A DNA stretch of 64,000 bases from Phylloscopus collybita (Eukaryota; Chordata; Aves; Passeriformes; Phylloscopidae), in contig JAJNNQ010000075.1 in NCBI GenBank assembly GCA_027886175.1, positions 6,675,001-6,739,000 on the forward strand, given 5' to 3'. This document shows, piece after piece, positions 36,793-47,789 of the stretch; within the stretch, counting starts at the first letter, position 1, and the number at the start of each line of letters is the position of its first letter. The position numbers and the translations under genes are program-made. The notes beneath the pieces were generated by a model. It saw only the letters and a list, made by a program, of their open reading frames with translations. It ran no database searches and was not told where the DNA came from.

Positions 36793-36815
36793 TTACCTCC
36801 TGGACCAGGAGGTAA
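36793..36815. repeat. perfect palindrome, 11-bp arms and 1-base centre
   Basis: Arm TTACCTCCTGG (36793-36803), centre A, then the exact reverse complement CCAGGAGGTAA (36805-36815). It directly abuts the (TC)n microsatellite. Confidence 0.9.
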
Positions 36816-36842
36816 TCTCTCTCTCTCTCTCTCTCTCTCTCT
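36816..36842. repeat. (TC)n microsatellite, about 13 units
   Basis: This is an uninterrupted TC dinucleotide repeat of 27 bases. Confidence 0.95.
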
Positions 36843-38689
36843 AATTTTTGCTTTTATCAGCTGTGGTGTTTGGATCATGCATCTCATGGCATGGCTTTCC
36901 TGTTCAGCATGGAGACCATATTGCAATTAATTCCTGGGAGCCTTTCCTGGCACTGAGAGCCCAGCAGCCCCTCTGCATCTGTTCCCTGAGTTACATTTCT
37001 GCTTTGGCAATGAGGCATTCTGTGCAGCTTAATTTGTCCTTTGGCTAGATTTGTCTGCTTCATCAGCTTGATTTAATTGACCACCTTGTGAAGTGAACCT
37101 GAGGTGGAGCCGTTCTGGGGACAGGAGTGCAACAGGTTGTGTGGGCTCAGCCCCTTCGTGCTGGGGATGCAGCAAACACATTCATGTGGCAGAAATCTCT
37201 CTTTACAGGCTTGAACTCCACTCTGCTTTAGGATTACAGAGTCCACACGGCACTGCAGTAAATCACTCCCTTGTGGATTTGGGTTTCAGATTCTCCCATT
37301 TATTTCTTTGTGGGTTTTTTTGCAAAATTTGTTTCCACATAACAGCTCATTGAGCTGGAGCCTTTCTCCTGTGACTGTCATTAACCCGATGATGATAATC
37401 AGTTTTTCTGAGTCTTGCTGTTAGCTGTTATCCAGTTTTCACAAGTATTAATAGAAAACAGCACAGGTATCCCTTGATATGAAACTTACCCATGTTTTTA
37501 GGTCCTTCAGATGGGCAGGGCCACTTGCAGAGCTGTGACTGTTTCAGGCAAGTGGCCCAGAACTGGAGCTCTCATGACACCAGTCTTGCAGCCTTTCTGC
37601 TGGGCACAGGTGGCAGTTTATTTCAATCATTCTACAGAGCTAAACAAGATGTAGAAAACAACCAGCTCTATAAAAGAGGGAAATTTCAGCCTTCTCAGGT
37701 GATTCAGAGATTAGTCCACCTACAGCTTCTAGTATATTATTTTTATGTGTGTGCTTAATCCTTTTATATAATCCTGCTTGCTTGTTAGTCTTTCAAAGAC
37801 AGATAATTACAGCTTTTTGAACTGATGTGGAATCTCAGACATGTTGTGACTGGTGGGGATTCAATAGTGATACAGACAGGTGAGCAAGATGGAGCTTATT
37901 GTAGCTGCTATATTTAGTTATGTGCATATTTTAAACTAACAGGCACCATTTTATTACACATTATGAAATTGCATAGCAGTGATAATAATTTAATTAGCAT
38001 TATTAGATATTTCTGTAGCTGTACCAATTGAAACCTCAGCTGGAATCTTTCACAGTTATCTGAGAAATTACAGAAACCAGTCTGCAAGTTGAATTCTGAG
38101 GTACCTGCATGGTCCAGTGAAGGACCTCACCTGTCATGTTTTCTGCCAGAGCTGCTCAAGGTGTTAATGCACTGCAAATAAAGGGCCTGGTGCCTTGGCA
38201 ACTTGGGAAGGATAGTGAGGACAGGCCTCAGCTGCCCAGCCTTTTACACTCCCCTGGTGTTTTTTGCCTTGTGAAGCAACAAGAGCTGAACTTCTCCTGA
38301 TTTGCATTCTGATAACACCAGGGAATCTCAGATCAAGTTGCTGTTGTACAGTTGGAGAGGGAAGAGTTCAATGGAAAGCAGTGTCAGCAGCTGCTGTGGC
38401 CATCCAAACATGTCACCTCTTCACTGCTCAGAGCCTTACAGGTGTGAAAATGAAAATTTGGCCCCAAAGGAAAGGAAATAAATTTCCATCTCCCACCACA
38501 GTAATTGCTGTATTAATTTGTTACTCCCTGAGCTCAAGAAGAGTTTTGTTGATAATTTTGAAGGCAAAACTCAGTGCATTTCCCTACCACAGGACTGGAA
38601 GAGAGCATCCTGGATGAATATAGAAAAAAAAATGTAACAAAAAAATCAAATTTTCAAGCACTGTAGTAACAGATTTCATTTTGTATAAA

Positions 38690-38825
38690 GAAAAAAAAAA
38701 GAAAAAAAAAGACCAAAAAAAACCAACCCCCCCCCCCAAAAAAAAAAAACCACAAAACAAAACAAAAAAAAACAAAAAAAAAAACCCACAAAAAAAACCA
38801 CACACACCAAAAAAACCCCAAAACC
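38690..38825. repeat. A-rich block with C runs
   Basis: Runs of A are broken by CC, CCCCCCCCC and CAC. Antisense and sense frames across it (38584-38878) encode only lysine/proline or phenylalanine/glycine runs and are artefacts. Confidence 0.85.
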
Positions 38826-39237
38826 CTAATTTGGCACTCACTGCTGATGCAAAATGTCAAAGATTACATGTTAATTGACTCTGTAGCTAGGACTTGCTTA
38901 TTACCTTTCAGTAAGATCTGTGTGCAAGACAAATTGAGCTTTGAGCAATGCATGGAACAGCAGTGAAAGTACTTAAATGTGAAAAAGCATCATGAGCAAA
39001 GGATATTGAAAGTCTGCTGCTCTTTGCTGTTCTTTGCCTCATTCTTTCTCTCTTTCTAGTTTCTAGTAGTTTCAGCCCTGCTGTGGAGTATTTTGAGTAT
39101 TTTAATTAACATCTCCTCTAAAAATGGAAGCGGGGGGGAAGGGTCGAGCATCCCCAACCTCCTGTCACTGTATAGACTGGAAAAAGAAATGGTCCCTAGT
39201 CACAAACACAAGATGGAGAAGTAACAAAGGAACGGGG

Positions 39238-39277
39238 AAAAAAAAAAAAAAAAAACAACCAACAAAAACAACCCCCT
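39238..39277. repeat. A-rich run
   Basis: There are 19 A residues followed by AAC/AAAAAC units. Confidence 0.85.
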
Positions 39278-39479
39278 TCTTTCTAAACCACTAGGTCTCT
39301 CTCTGAATCTGATCCAAAATCCAGTGAAAGAAAGGAGATCTATTTTTCATCGGCTTCCGTGGGCTTTGGAGAGAGCTCTCTACTCGAACAAGTGCCAGCT
39401 GTTCTTCTTTAATGACTGTAATTGGTGACAGCGCTGCAGCAGGGAAGGATAAAGGAGGCAGCATTCCGAGGCTCCAGGG

Positions 39480-40110
39480 GACATGGTAACATTTTTGTCC
39501 CCTGTCTTTATGCCAGCAGCGTGCAGTGACCCCTTTCCGAGGGTGCTGGCTGGGAATGCCCCCGGGCAGCCTCCTCCGCGGGCACAGAGCTGGAGGCAAA
39601 GGGCTGGCACTGGAATCTCTGCCTACGACTTCATCCTTGTTTTGCACTCCCCTGCATCCGGGAAGAGCAAAGCGCTGGGAGCTGGAGAAGCCTTTAATGC
39701 TGGCAGCCCTTCCCTGGAAGCAGCCGCTGGCAGAGGCGCCGCGCTGCTGTGAGCGATGCTCCCATCGAGTGAATGGGATGGTTTTGGCTGAGCCTGCGCT
39801 GCCCTGCCGCTGGCTGCAGGCTGCTGGCAGAGCCAAAGAGGTTTTCTGGGGCCTGTCAAAAACACCCCCACCACTTCCAAGCATCTGGGAAAAGAGAGCA
39901 GAGTTGTTTTGTTTAGGAGCCGCTGTGTTGGTTCAGCACGGAGGGAAGGGATGTGGCGTGTCCTGCCCGCACCGCCCTGCGCGGTTTTGGGAGGGCTCTG
40001 CAAGGTAACACTGCCCTGCCAGCTCAGGCCCCAGAGCTCCTTGGCACAGATAGGAACTTAGAATTCTTTCCGTGCGTGATCCCTTATCGTCTGCTCTAAA
40101 ATCTGGCATT
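39480..40110. promoter_or_regulatory. isolated GC- and CpG-enriched block (possible CpG island)
   Basis: Within an otherwise AT-rich desert this stretch carries about twenty CpG sites by my count, including CCCCCGGGC, CTCCGCGGGC, GGCGCCGCGCTG and CTGCGCGG. Overlapping open frames of 126-197 codons occur on both strands, as expected where stop codons are rare. None shows a domain I know. It could be the promoter of an unannotated non-coding RNA, a regulatory element, or a GC-rich remnant. CpG content appears borderline for a classical island. Confidence 0.4.
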
Positions 40111-43100
40111 GTCACCTGAGACTTTTCCTAAAAAAAAAAAAAAAAAACACCATTTTTTCCCTCTCACCACCCTGGGGACACCATTGTGCTATGGGTTTTA
40201 GCTGGGTGCTGGTCCCAGAGCTGCTTTTAAACTCGGTGCTTTTTGAAGCATGGTCTATCCAAATTTGTATCCAGAGGAAGAACAACCAGCAGAAGCAGGC
40301 CAGCAAGTCAGCAGCAGCATTAACCTACATCTCCTTCTCTGGGGCACAGGAGCGCAGACCCTGCACTGAAAAGTGGCAGATTCTGTTATCGGAGGGTGAA
40401 GGGAATGACAGCTCAGGCCAGCACTTGTCACCGCCGTGTCAGGGATTGAATGACAAAGGAAGGACAGCGATGTGTCTCTCCCGGCAGATAGTCAGAGATA
40501 GTGGCCTGGAGTCAGAGCCGCGTTGTCACTCAGCCATTGTGAGATGTGACAAAGCAGCAGCGGCTGCCCTGCCGTTTAGAAGCAGCATGAATTATTAATG
40601 GAGCACTTGTACAAGTAAGTTAGGAGAAAAAGAAAATAAAAAAAGTCAGTCTGCTGTGCTGCAAATACAGTGATAACAATTCTTTCCACTCTTCTTTTCT
40701 TTTTTTTAATCAGAAGATGGAGCATTCTGGCCAGGTTACTTCCACCTCTGTTTCATAAGTGAGCAGGGTTGGAGTGACACAGTCTGGGTTCTGAACAGAT
40801 TCTGCGCAGTTTTTTTCCCCCAAAATATGTTTTGGATCTTTCTCCCTTTATAAAATCCTCTGTATAAAACCCTAAACTCAATCAGCAAAGTTTTTCTCTC
40901 CCCACCCTGCCAGCCCCTTCCAATTATGTAAGTTCTCTCGCTTTTTTTTTTTTTTTTTCTCCCAAAAAGGTTTCTCATGTTGTGCAAACTGTCAAGAGAG
41001 GGTCTGCTCTGTTGATAAATTTTGTGGAATACCATTTTTTTCTCTTCAGAAAGTATAGAAGATTGTGTCACGAATTGGATTTTAAAATTTAATCACACTC
41101 TGTTGTCCAGAGAAGTTTCTCCTCAAATACTCAAACTGAAAGGCAGCTGTGTAGGCAGGCAATAAGTAGAAAGCTTGAGATGACTGGCATTAGTATTTTT
41201 CAGGGAATCAAGGATTTATAAGCTATTACTTTGTACCAGTGCTCTTCTAAATCCCGGGTGCAGGATTTCTTTGAATTTGTGATGTGCTTGTGCTAGCCTT
41301 TAATTTTTCTCAAGTACTCTTAGGTGCCTTCTTTCTATTTCACCCTCACAAAGACACACATCTTGAGTCTGGCAGCCTGAAAACTCTTAATGGGTTAAAA
41401 TTAGCCCCTTTCCCACCTCCTTTGTGTCTGAGGTGCACTTGTAATGCTGGAGATGATTTATAACTGCTTCCAGTGAAACACGGGGAAAATGGAAGGTCTG
41501 ATTCATCATTCCCCAAACTCCCATCTTTGGGTCACTGTGGGGACCCTTTTGGGAACCCATCTCTTCCTCCCTCCTGTGTCATACAGCTGCAGAAAGGCAT
41601 CTGAGCACATCTGTGGTGTGACCAAGTGGGAGAAAGCAGAAAATGGCAGCAGCAGCATTATTGGAGGCTGCAGAGGACCCCTGGGTGGGATGGTTTGTTA
41701 TTAAGTTTATATTCAACACTCATTCTGAGGAGTTGTTTTACTGGGCTCCGGATAATCTCCCTCAGGAGCAGAGAGGATAATCTTCACAGAAGTGTAAAAA
41801 AAGGCTGTGATAAATCAGAGTGAGGTGAAATGTGCTATAAATACCTGTGCTAACCAAAGAGCAGCTGGCAGTGGCTGTATCTCATGGGGGAGGCACACAG
41901 AGGGAGATACACGTGGTCCTGCCCCAGCACAGGCTCTCTGTGAGGAGGAGATGGTGCCTGCAAGCCCTCCCACCAGAAGATAAGGAGGAGCAGTCCCCAG
42001 GCATGGGGGCTGTTCTATGGACAGCTGAACATTGGGTTTATGTTATGGCATTGAGTGGTGCCTTCTGACCATGTTAAGTACAGATGTGTTTTAAAAGGAA
42101 AACACTTCTCCACAAGAAGTGAGCAGAAATGTGCCTTTTGCTACTGCAATGCTGCTATAACATAAATAGAGCTCCACGCTTCTCCAGAAGCTCTTTTACA
42201 GCCATTTAAGCAGACATGATAAACCATTCTTGGTAGTAGATAATAAACCTTCCTTTGCATTATTCTGAGTGACAAACAAGCAGAAAGGAGCATACACTGC
42301 AGCCAGCTATGGGGAAAACCTGGCACTTTTTCATTTGTTCAGTTTAGTTTCATTGCACCAAATTTTCATTGCTTTATTCCAAATAGTTTTAAAATTAAAT
42401 GAGTCCTCCTCAGCATGCAAAAGATAGACAGAAATGCCATCCTTCTTTTCTGAGTCCTGCCCTATGCCAGTGTAACTCCTGGTCCCTTGGACATGACAAT
42501 AAGGACCACAGATCTGGAAAAGTGAAGAAGACCTGAGTTGCATTTTTGGATTGTAAGGGATGCTTTATGCATGAAATACTATGAGAAGCAGAAAGCAATT
42601 TTCCTTTCAAAATGTTGGCACTGTAATATCCAGCTGAGACACGGCTGCATGGGAATGCATGAAATTGAAAACTTACTTAGGAAGAAGGGAATTGAACTAA
42701 ATAACCAGGCTCCTTCCAGCATGGCTTTGGAAACACAGGCAGTTTCCTAAAAGCTCCCTCTTCTACCCCCCAGCCAAGTGGCCAGAACATTGGTGTGACT
42801 AGGCAGAGAAATCATCTCTGTAGCTAAATCTGACAAGAGTGCTTTATAGTGGTGTAATAAGTGAAAGTTGTTCTCCTCAGGAAGATGAAGAAGTGGTTTG
42901 TTTACCTTGTTTTGTACAAGTGTCTTCCAATAATAATTTCCTTGCAGCTTGCCATGTTGAGAAGATAACTGTGTACAGGGCAGTCCTCAATCACTTTACC
43001 TCTGCCATCAATAATGCATTAAAAAGCCTGTGTGGGAAATTCTCTAATGACCAATCTTTTGCTCACACCAGCTTGCATGTGCAGCTGTCAAAGAGGTGTC

Positions 43101-44922
43101 TCTACAACATGACACCATTCTTCACCACTTTGACATGATCTGTTGGTGGTAGGAGAGACACAGGCCAGCCTTGGAACAAGACAGACTGCTTTCCACTCTT
43201 GGGGTGGACAATGGTCACCCACTTGCACTTCAGAGAGAAAATACAAACTCAATTTTTACACAAACCAGATCAAAACCTCACATTATTGAATGACCTTTCT
43301 CATGGCTTTGAGTGTTGTAGGTTGAAAGGCCCCCCTGTATGACATCTACAGCTCCTTAGCCTTGTTCAACATATATATAAATATATACTTGTCTGAATGC
43401 TGGGAGCTGTTGTTTCATTCCCTCCCTCAAGACACTCAGTCCCTGCATGACAAACGTAAAAGAAAAATCAAACATTATCACTCCTGCCTGAGATGGCATC
43501 ATTGGGATTCACAGCAATGAAAAGAACTTTGTTTTCTATTACCTAGTCATGGCTGCTGCTATTTCAAATGAACCAGAAATGCTTTTGAATTTCATCCTTC
43601 TAAGTTATCACACTTTCCCTGCTGAGCTGAATGTAGTAAAAATGCTGTTTGTCAAGAGACTGGAGAAACTTTGACATGAAGGTTTCAAAGAGAACACTTA
43701 AGAAGATGTCGATCACGAGCACACACCAGAGGCCCCTGGGGCTCTCTCCTCCCCCTGGCTTTATTCCTTAGGTGATTTATCTGCACTTTCTGAACAGGTT
43801 TCCAGTCTTCCTTTCAAGAAGTGACCAGGATATTCAAGCTTCTCATTTTATGCCTGAGTGAAGGCAGTTGTTTTAGTAGGGGGAATGTTTGTCACCTTCT
43901 GAAAACCAGAGTACATCCCAGCTGTTGGAATTAGACACTAGATGGGGCTTTTTCAATAACCTGTTCTTTTGGGGATAATGCATTTTTAATATATATACAT
44001 AGGTGAATATCAATTTTTCCCAAGTGTATCTTCTATATGAAACGGTGTCATTTCTCAGTCTTAAGATTATTTTTCTTGAGTCCAAATTACCTTCTCACAA
44101 CTGAAGAAAATGTGTTTATCAGGTCAGATTTTCCACTTGGATTTCACTGAAGCCTTGCCTGCTTTTGCTAGCAATGTATTTCACCTCTTGCCCTTAATTT
44201 AAAGATATTTTGCTTACAGAGACATTTAACTTACAGGGACCTGTAAAGGAAGAAAAAATTTGGTTTACAGATGACTTGATTCCCTCAAGGTACGTGAATC
44301 AATCATGTAAATGGCAGTGTGTCCTGCACTTTAGCTTCAATCAATAGGGGATTAAAGTTCTTCTTTCAGTGTGGGGAAAATAAATGCCCATAGTGATGCT
44401 ATTAATAATATCTGGGATTACCAAAAGTGTACTGATGCTTTAAAAAATCTCACTTTTTACCGTTTATGTGTCTTGTTTGGTATTTCCACTGTTCATCTCT
44501 GCTGGGAAGGTGAGCAGAGACAAGGAACTTTGATTTATCCTAACCTGCTGCCAGGCATTGCTAAAAAAGTTCCTACTAGCTCTTTCCCTATCTGCAGTAG
44601 TTAACCTCTCTTAGACTAGTTAGTTTGAGATCCATTAAGATCTGTATGGCCAGGGGACAGAGGTAGCTCTGGTGCCTCCACAAAATACTGTCTCTGGAAG
44701 CAGGCTCTCTCTCTGGGGCTGGAATAGTTCTGCTGGAGATGAAGGATTTTTTCATGCTGACTGGGGGCAGCCTGGGTGCAAACAAAGCAAGTAGAAGTGC
44801 TGATGCAATGTCATCCTTGTTGGTCAGAGCACTTGGCCTCCTTGCAGAGACAACACTTATGTTGCCTCATCTCTGTTGAGTCAATGTTGGACATTGATTG
44901 CCTCTTCCCTAGCATAGAACTA

Positions 44923-44962
44923 TGTCAGTGACTGGGAATCTTATCAACTTTTTAGCATGTTT
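44923..44962 (+). repeat. copy 1 of a perfect 40-bp direct repeat
   Basis: The segment begins TGTCAGTGACTGGGAATC and ends TTTTTAGCATGTTT. It is identical to 46073-46112. The flanking bases differ immediately on both sides. Confidence 0.95.
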
Positions 44963-44984
44963 ATATAACTAGTTTATATAACTA
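44959..44984 (+). repeat. 13-bp tandem duplication
   Basis: The unit GTTTATATAACTA occurs twice in a row, and the first unit overlaps the end of the 40-bp repeat. Confidence 0.95.
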
Positions 44985-46072
44985 GTCTAGAGTCTGGGAG
45001 AGCTCCATTCCATTCCTTCCCCAGGGCAAGAAGACTCAAACTTGCATCCCCATCACCTGGATGTGGCATTTTCTGTAAAAGTCACATGGAAGAGCAAATG
45101 GTGGGAGGCCTTGCAGTGTGGGGTGGGCAGATCACTGAGCCCTGCTCAGAGACCTTTCCAGAGGCTGATATCAGCCTGGAGGCTACAGACAATTTCACAG
45201 GCACTCCTTGACAACATTTAATGATCTGTCTGACCTTTTACAACCTTCTGGTTTTCGTACAGGGTAGAGTGTCCTTTCCACAAATTGGAGCCTGAGCACC
45301 TTGTAAGGAAATCATGAACTCAGGCTGTATAGAACAGTCTATGTGCTGCCCACCCCACTCTTGATATTTTGCTACTTTTCTTGCTAAAGCTGTATCTGTA
45401 TCTTCACATGAGGCTGGTACTAAACAAAAAAGAGGCAGAAGTAGTCACTATTTTTAAAATTTGTAAAATACTCTGCAAGAAATACTCTGCACTCTTTGTT
45501 GGGTTTAGCATCTGCAAATGCACCCTGGCATTTACTTCATCTTCTGACAGTCATCTCAAATTCTAGGTAAAAAGCTAGATTTACTTACATACATTTTTTG
45601 CTGGCCTAGATCTATTATTACATATTTTGTTCCAGTGCATGTAGGATTTGAGATAAATAACATATTTCTTCAGAAATGAAATTGATAGAATACATTATGC
45701 GACATGAAAGATTATTTCCATATTAGTGTAGTTTTGAGCCAATAAATCCATTGCAGTTGTTAGTGGGTCTTAGAATGATCTCCTGCCTGCTTTAGATGGC
45801 TGTCATTGATTTTGAAACGTGTCTGATGTACATGAAATATGATTTTCTAGATTGTGTAGTTTGAACTTTGGCTACTTCTGCTTTAATTTACTGCAGCTCT
45901 CAAATGCTTTTGGCAAAGAAGGCAGCCTGCCTCATGTAGGTCTGAAACCAGATGTAATTAGGAACGTTTCCCAATTGAATGAGTCTGTCCTGGCTCTTTA
46001 CATGACTGTTTTTGTATCATCATTCTCTGTGAAAGCTGTTGCAGGGAATTGGTGTCTGTCTTCACTGCAGTC

Positions 46073-46112
46073 TGTCAGTGACTGGGAATCTTATCAACTT
46101 TTTAGCATGTTT
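46073..46112 (+). repeat. copy 2 of a perfect 40-bp direct repeat
   Basis: It is identical over 40 bases to 44923-44962 in the same orientation, 1150 bases downstream. No transposon is recognised around it. Confidence 0.95.
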
Positions 46113-46477
46113 TGACTCACCAAAGACAAGATCAGCTTTAGCTAAGCCATCCTGGCAGATGATGATCTAACCTGCTTGTAGACATCTCTGAGCAATATGG
46201 GCTTTACAATTCTCACAGGCAGTGTTCTTGCCAGAACAGCTCGTGCTGAAATTAGAAGTCCAGCATTCTTTTTCCTTCCCTCATTAGATCTATTCATTTC
46301 CTAAATTACCCAAAGCAGTCACCAGCTGAGGTCCTACAAGGGCTGCATGAGGAAAGATGTCCTTTTGTGGCTGTTGTCATCTGCTGTCAGCGTTCTGTGT
46401 CCATTGACCCACAGCCTCACTTTTCACAGGATGGCCACAGGTTTGGTTTGGTGTAAAAACTCCATGGTGTAAGGGGC

Positions 46478-46850
46478 TGGTTGGTTGACTCTGGCTGGAC
46501 TGCAGGTGCCCACCAGAGGTTCTCTGTCACTGCCCTCCTCAGCTGGATGGGGGAGAAAATATAACAACAGGCTTGAGGGTCAAGATAAGGGCAGGGAGTG
46601 AGGAACACTCTCCAGATACCATCATGGGCAAAACAGATTTATCTTGGGGAAATTAATTTCTTATAAATCCATTCAAAGTAGGATAAGGAGAAATAAAGGC
46701 TAAATTTTAAAACACCTTCCCCCCATCTCCTCCTTTCTCCACAGGCACAATTTCACTCCCAAATTCTCTCCCTCCTCCCTTGCACTGTACAGGGGGACAG
46801 GGAATGGGGGCTGTGATCAGTTCATCACATGTGCAGATCGTGTTTCTGAC
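46478..46850 (-). mobile_element. truncated LTR fragment, antisense, same family as the LTR at 31507
   Basis: The reverse complement matches the 3' third of the LTR family seen at 31507-32426. Recognisable text includes GGTTGACTCTGGCTGGACTG, CATCATGGGCAAAACAGATT, CTTGGGGAAATTAATTTC, AACACCTTCCCCCCATCTC and AGGGGGACAGGGAATGGGGG. The 5' two thirds of the LTR are missing. Confidence 0.7.
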
Positions 46851-47224
46851 CAAGACAGGTGCTGGGGCTGTCCTGTTGTCCTTGTGCACCTGGGCTCCTC
46901 TCTGCATGTGCAGAAAAGCCTTTTATCTTATAACCTAATATTATACACCAGCCAAAACAATCCTGTGTTATTTTGGATAATTTAGAAAAGTGCATGTTCC
47001 ATTCCTGGCAAAGGGTGCTGCACACCCTGTGTTTAATAAGTTTGTTTCCCTTACCTTGGTTTTTCAGGACTGTTCACCCTGTGACATCCTCCTGGTCTCC
47101 ATGGCATTATCTTAGGCAAACAGTTCATCTGTGATCACATCCTCTACAAGATCTGCTCTTAGTACCTGTCAGCCAGCGCTTACATGATTACAAATACTAA
47201 TCAATATCTTCAGCAGGGTCTGTG
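46851..47224. other. intergenic, no element identified
   Basis: I see no gene. The beginning may continue the LTR fragment in a diverged form (CTGGGCTCCTCTCTGCATG), but I cannot place it. Confidence 0.4.
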
Positions 47225-47495
47225 GCCTCACATCCTTTGTAGGCTGCATGCTGCTTTTCACAAAGCCCAGGATCATTTTTGCTTTTTCACACACCAGGAC
47301 ATTGTTGACTCATCTCCAGCTTGTGACTCACCACATCCCCATCCCCTTTTCTAAAAAGCTGCTCCCTGGGGCCTTGGTCCGTGTGGTGTGTTTGTACAGT
47401 CAATTCTTCCTGTCCTGCATGTGTTCATATTGAATTACACCCTGCATATTTCAAACGTCAAGATCATCTGCAAATTTAACCTCCTTCTGTAAGGA
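47225..47495 (-). mobile_element. decayed CR1-like LINE fragment, antisense
   Basis: Diverged matches to the antisense CR1 3' region can be seen: CCCAGGATCATTTTTGCTTT, CCAGGACATTGTTGACTCAT, CACATCCCCATCCCCTTTTC, GCTGCTCCCTGGGGCC and AGATCATCTGCAAATTTAA. The divergence makes it old. Confidence 0.55.
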
Positions 47496-47789
47496 CTTTA
47501 AAAAAGCACAGTTGCCTGTCTCAAACACTGTTAAGGCCACAGAAGGAGTTTGCAGAATGGAGCAGGAGGGTGGTGCTGGCTCTGGGCCTGGCGAGGTCTG
47601 GCTGGCACATCCTGGGTGATGCATCCAGGCAAGGGTTCCCACTGTGCAAAACTGTGTGTACACATGTCACTGGTATCACCCACAGCCATGGCCAGATGGC
47701 ACCTGCTACCGTGGAAACTCCCCCCTCCTACCCCCTCCCCTCAAATATGCCTCCATGGATTCCTGGAACCTGCACAGTAAATTAAGTTG

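Larger units (their letters stand above)
36178..39290. other. intergenic, simple repeats and possible conserved blocks
   Basis: Simple repeats lie at 36439-36519, 36816-36842, 38690-38825 and 39238-39277, and a palindrome at 36793-36815. The block 37900-38060 is rich in TAAT-type motifs and may be a regulatory element. Frames such as 37093-37353 and 38264-38617 have no recognised domain. Confidence 0.55.
40111..46477. other. intergenic, no gene supported
   Basis: The region is mostly unique AT-rich sequence. An A-run lies at 40130-40147 and a T-run at 40943-40958. A block at 40480-40620 looks regulatory. The first copy of a 40-bp duplication is at 44923-44962 and the second at 46073-46112. 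A 13-bp tandem duplication sits at 44959-44984. The open frames present (65-111 codons) have no recognised features. Confidence 0.55.

Noticed and set aside
38584..38878. Frames made of lysine/proline (sense) or phenylalanine/glycine (antisense)
   Set aside because: Pure translation of the A/C-rich simple repeat at 38690-38825.
39291..40008. Frames of 197, 160 and 126 codons
   Set aside because: They overlap on both strands in a CpG-enriched block where stop codons are rare; no domain or splice structure supports a protein.
42640..42725. Possible CR1 tail (AATAACCAGGCTCCTTCCAG)
   Set aside because: Only a short stretch resembles CR1; the flanks do not continue the match.
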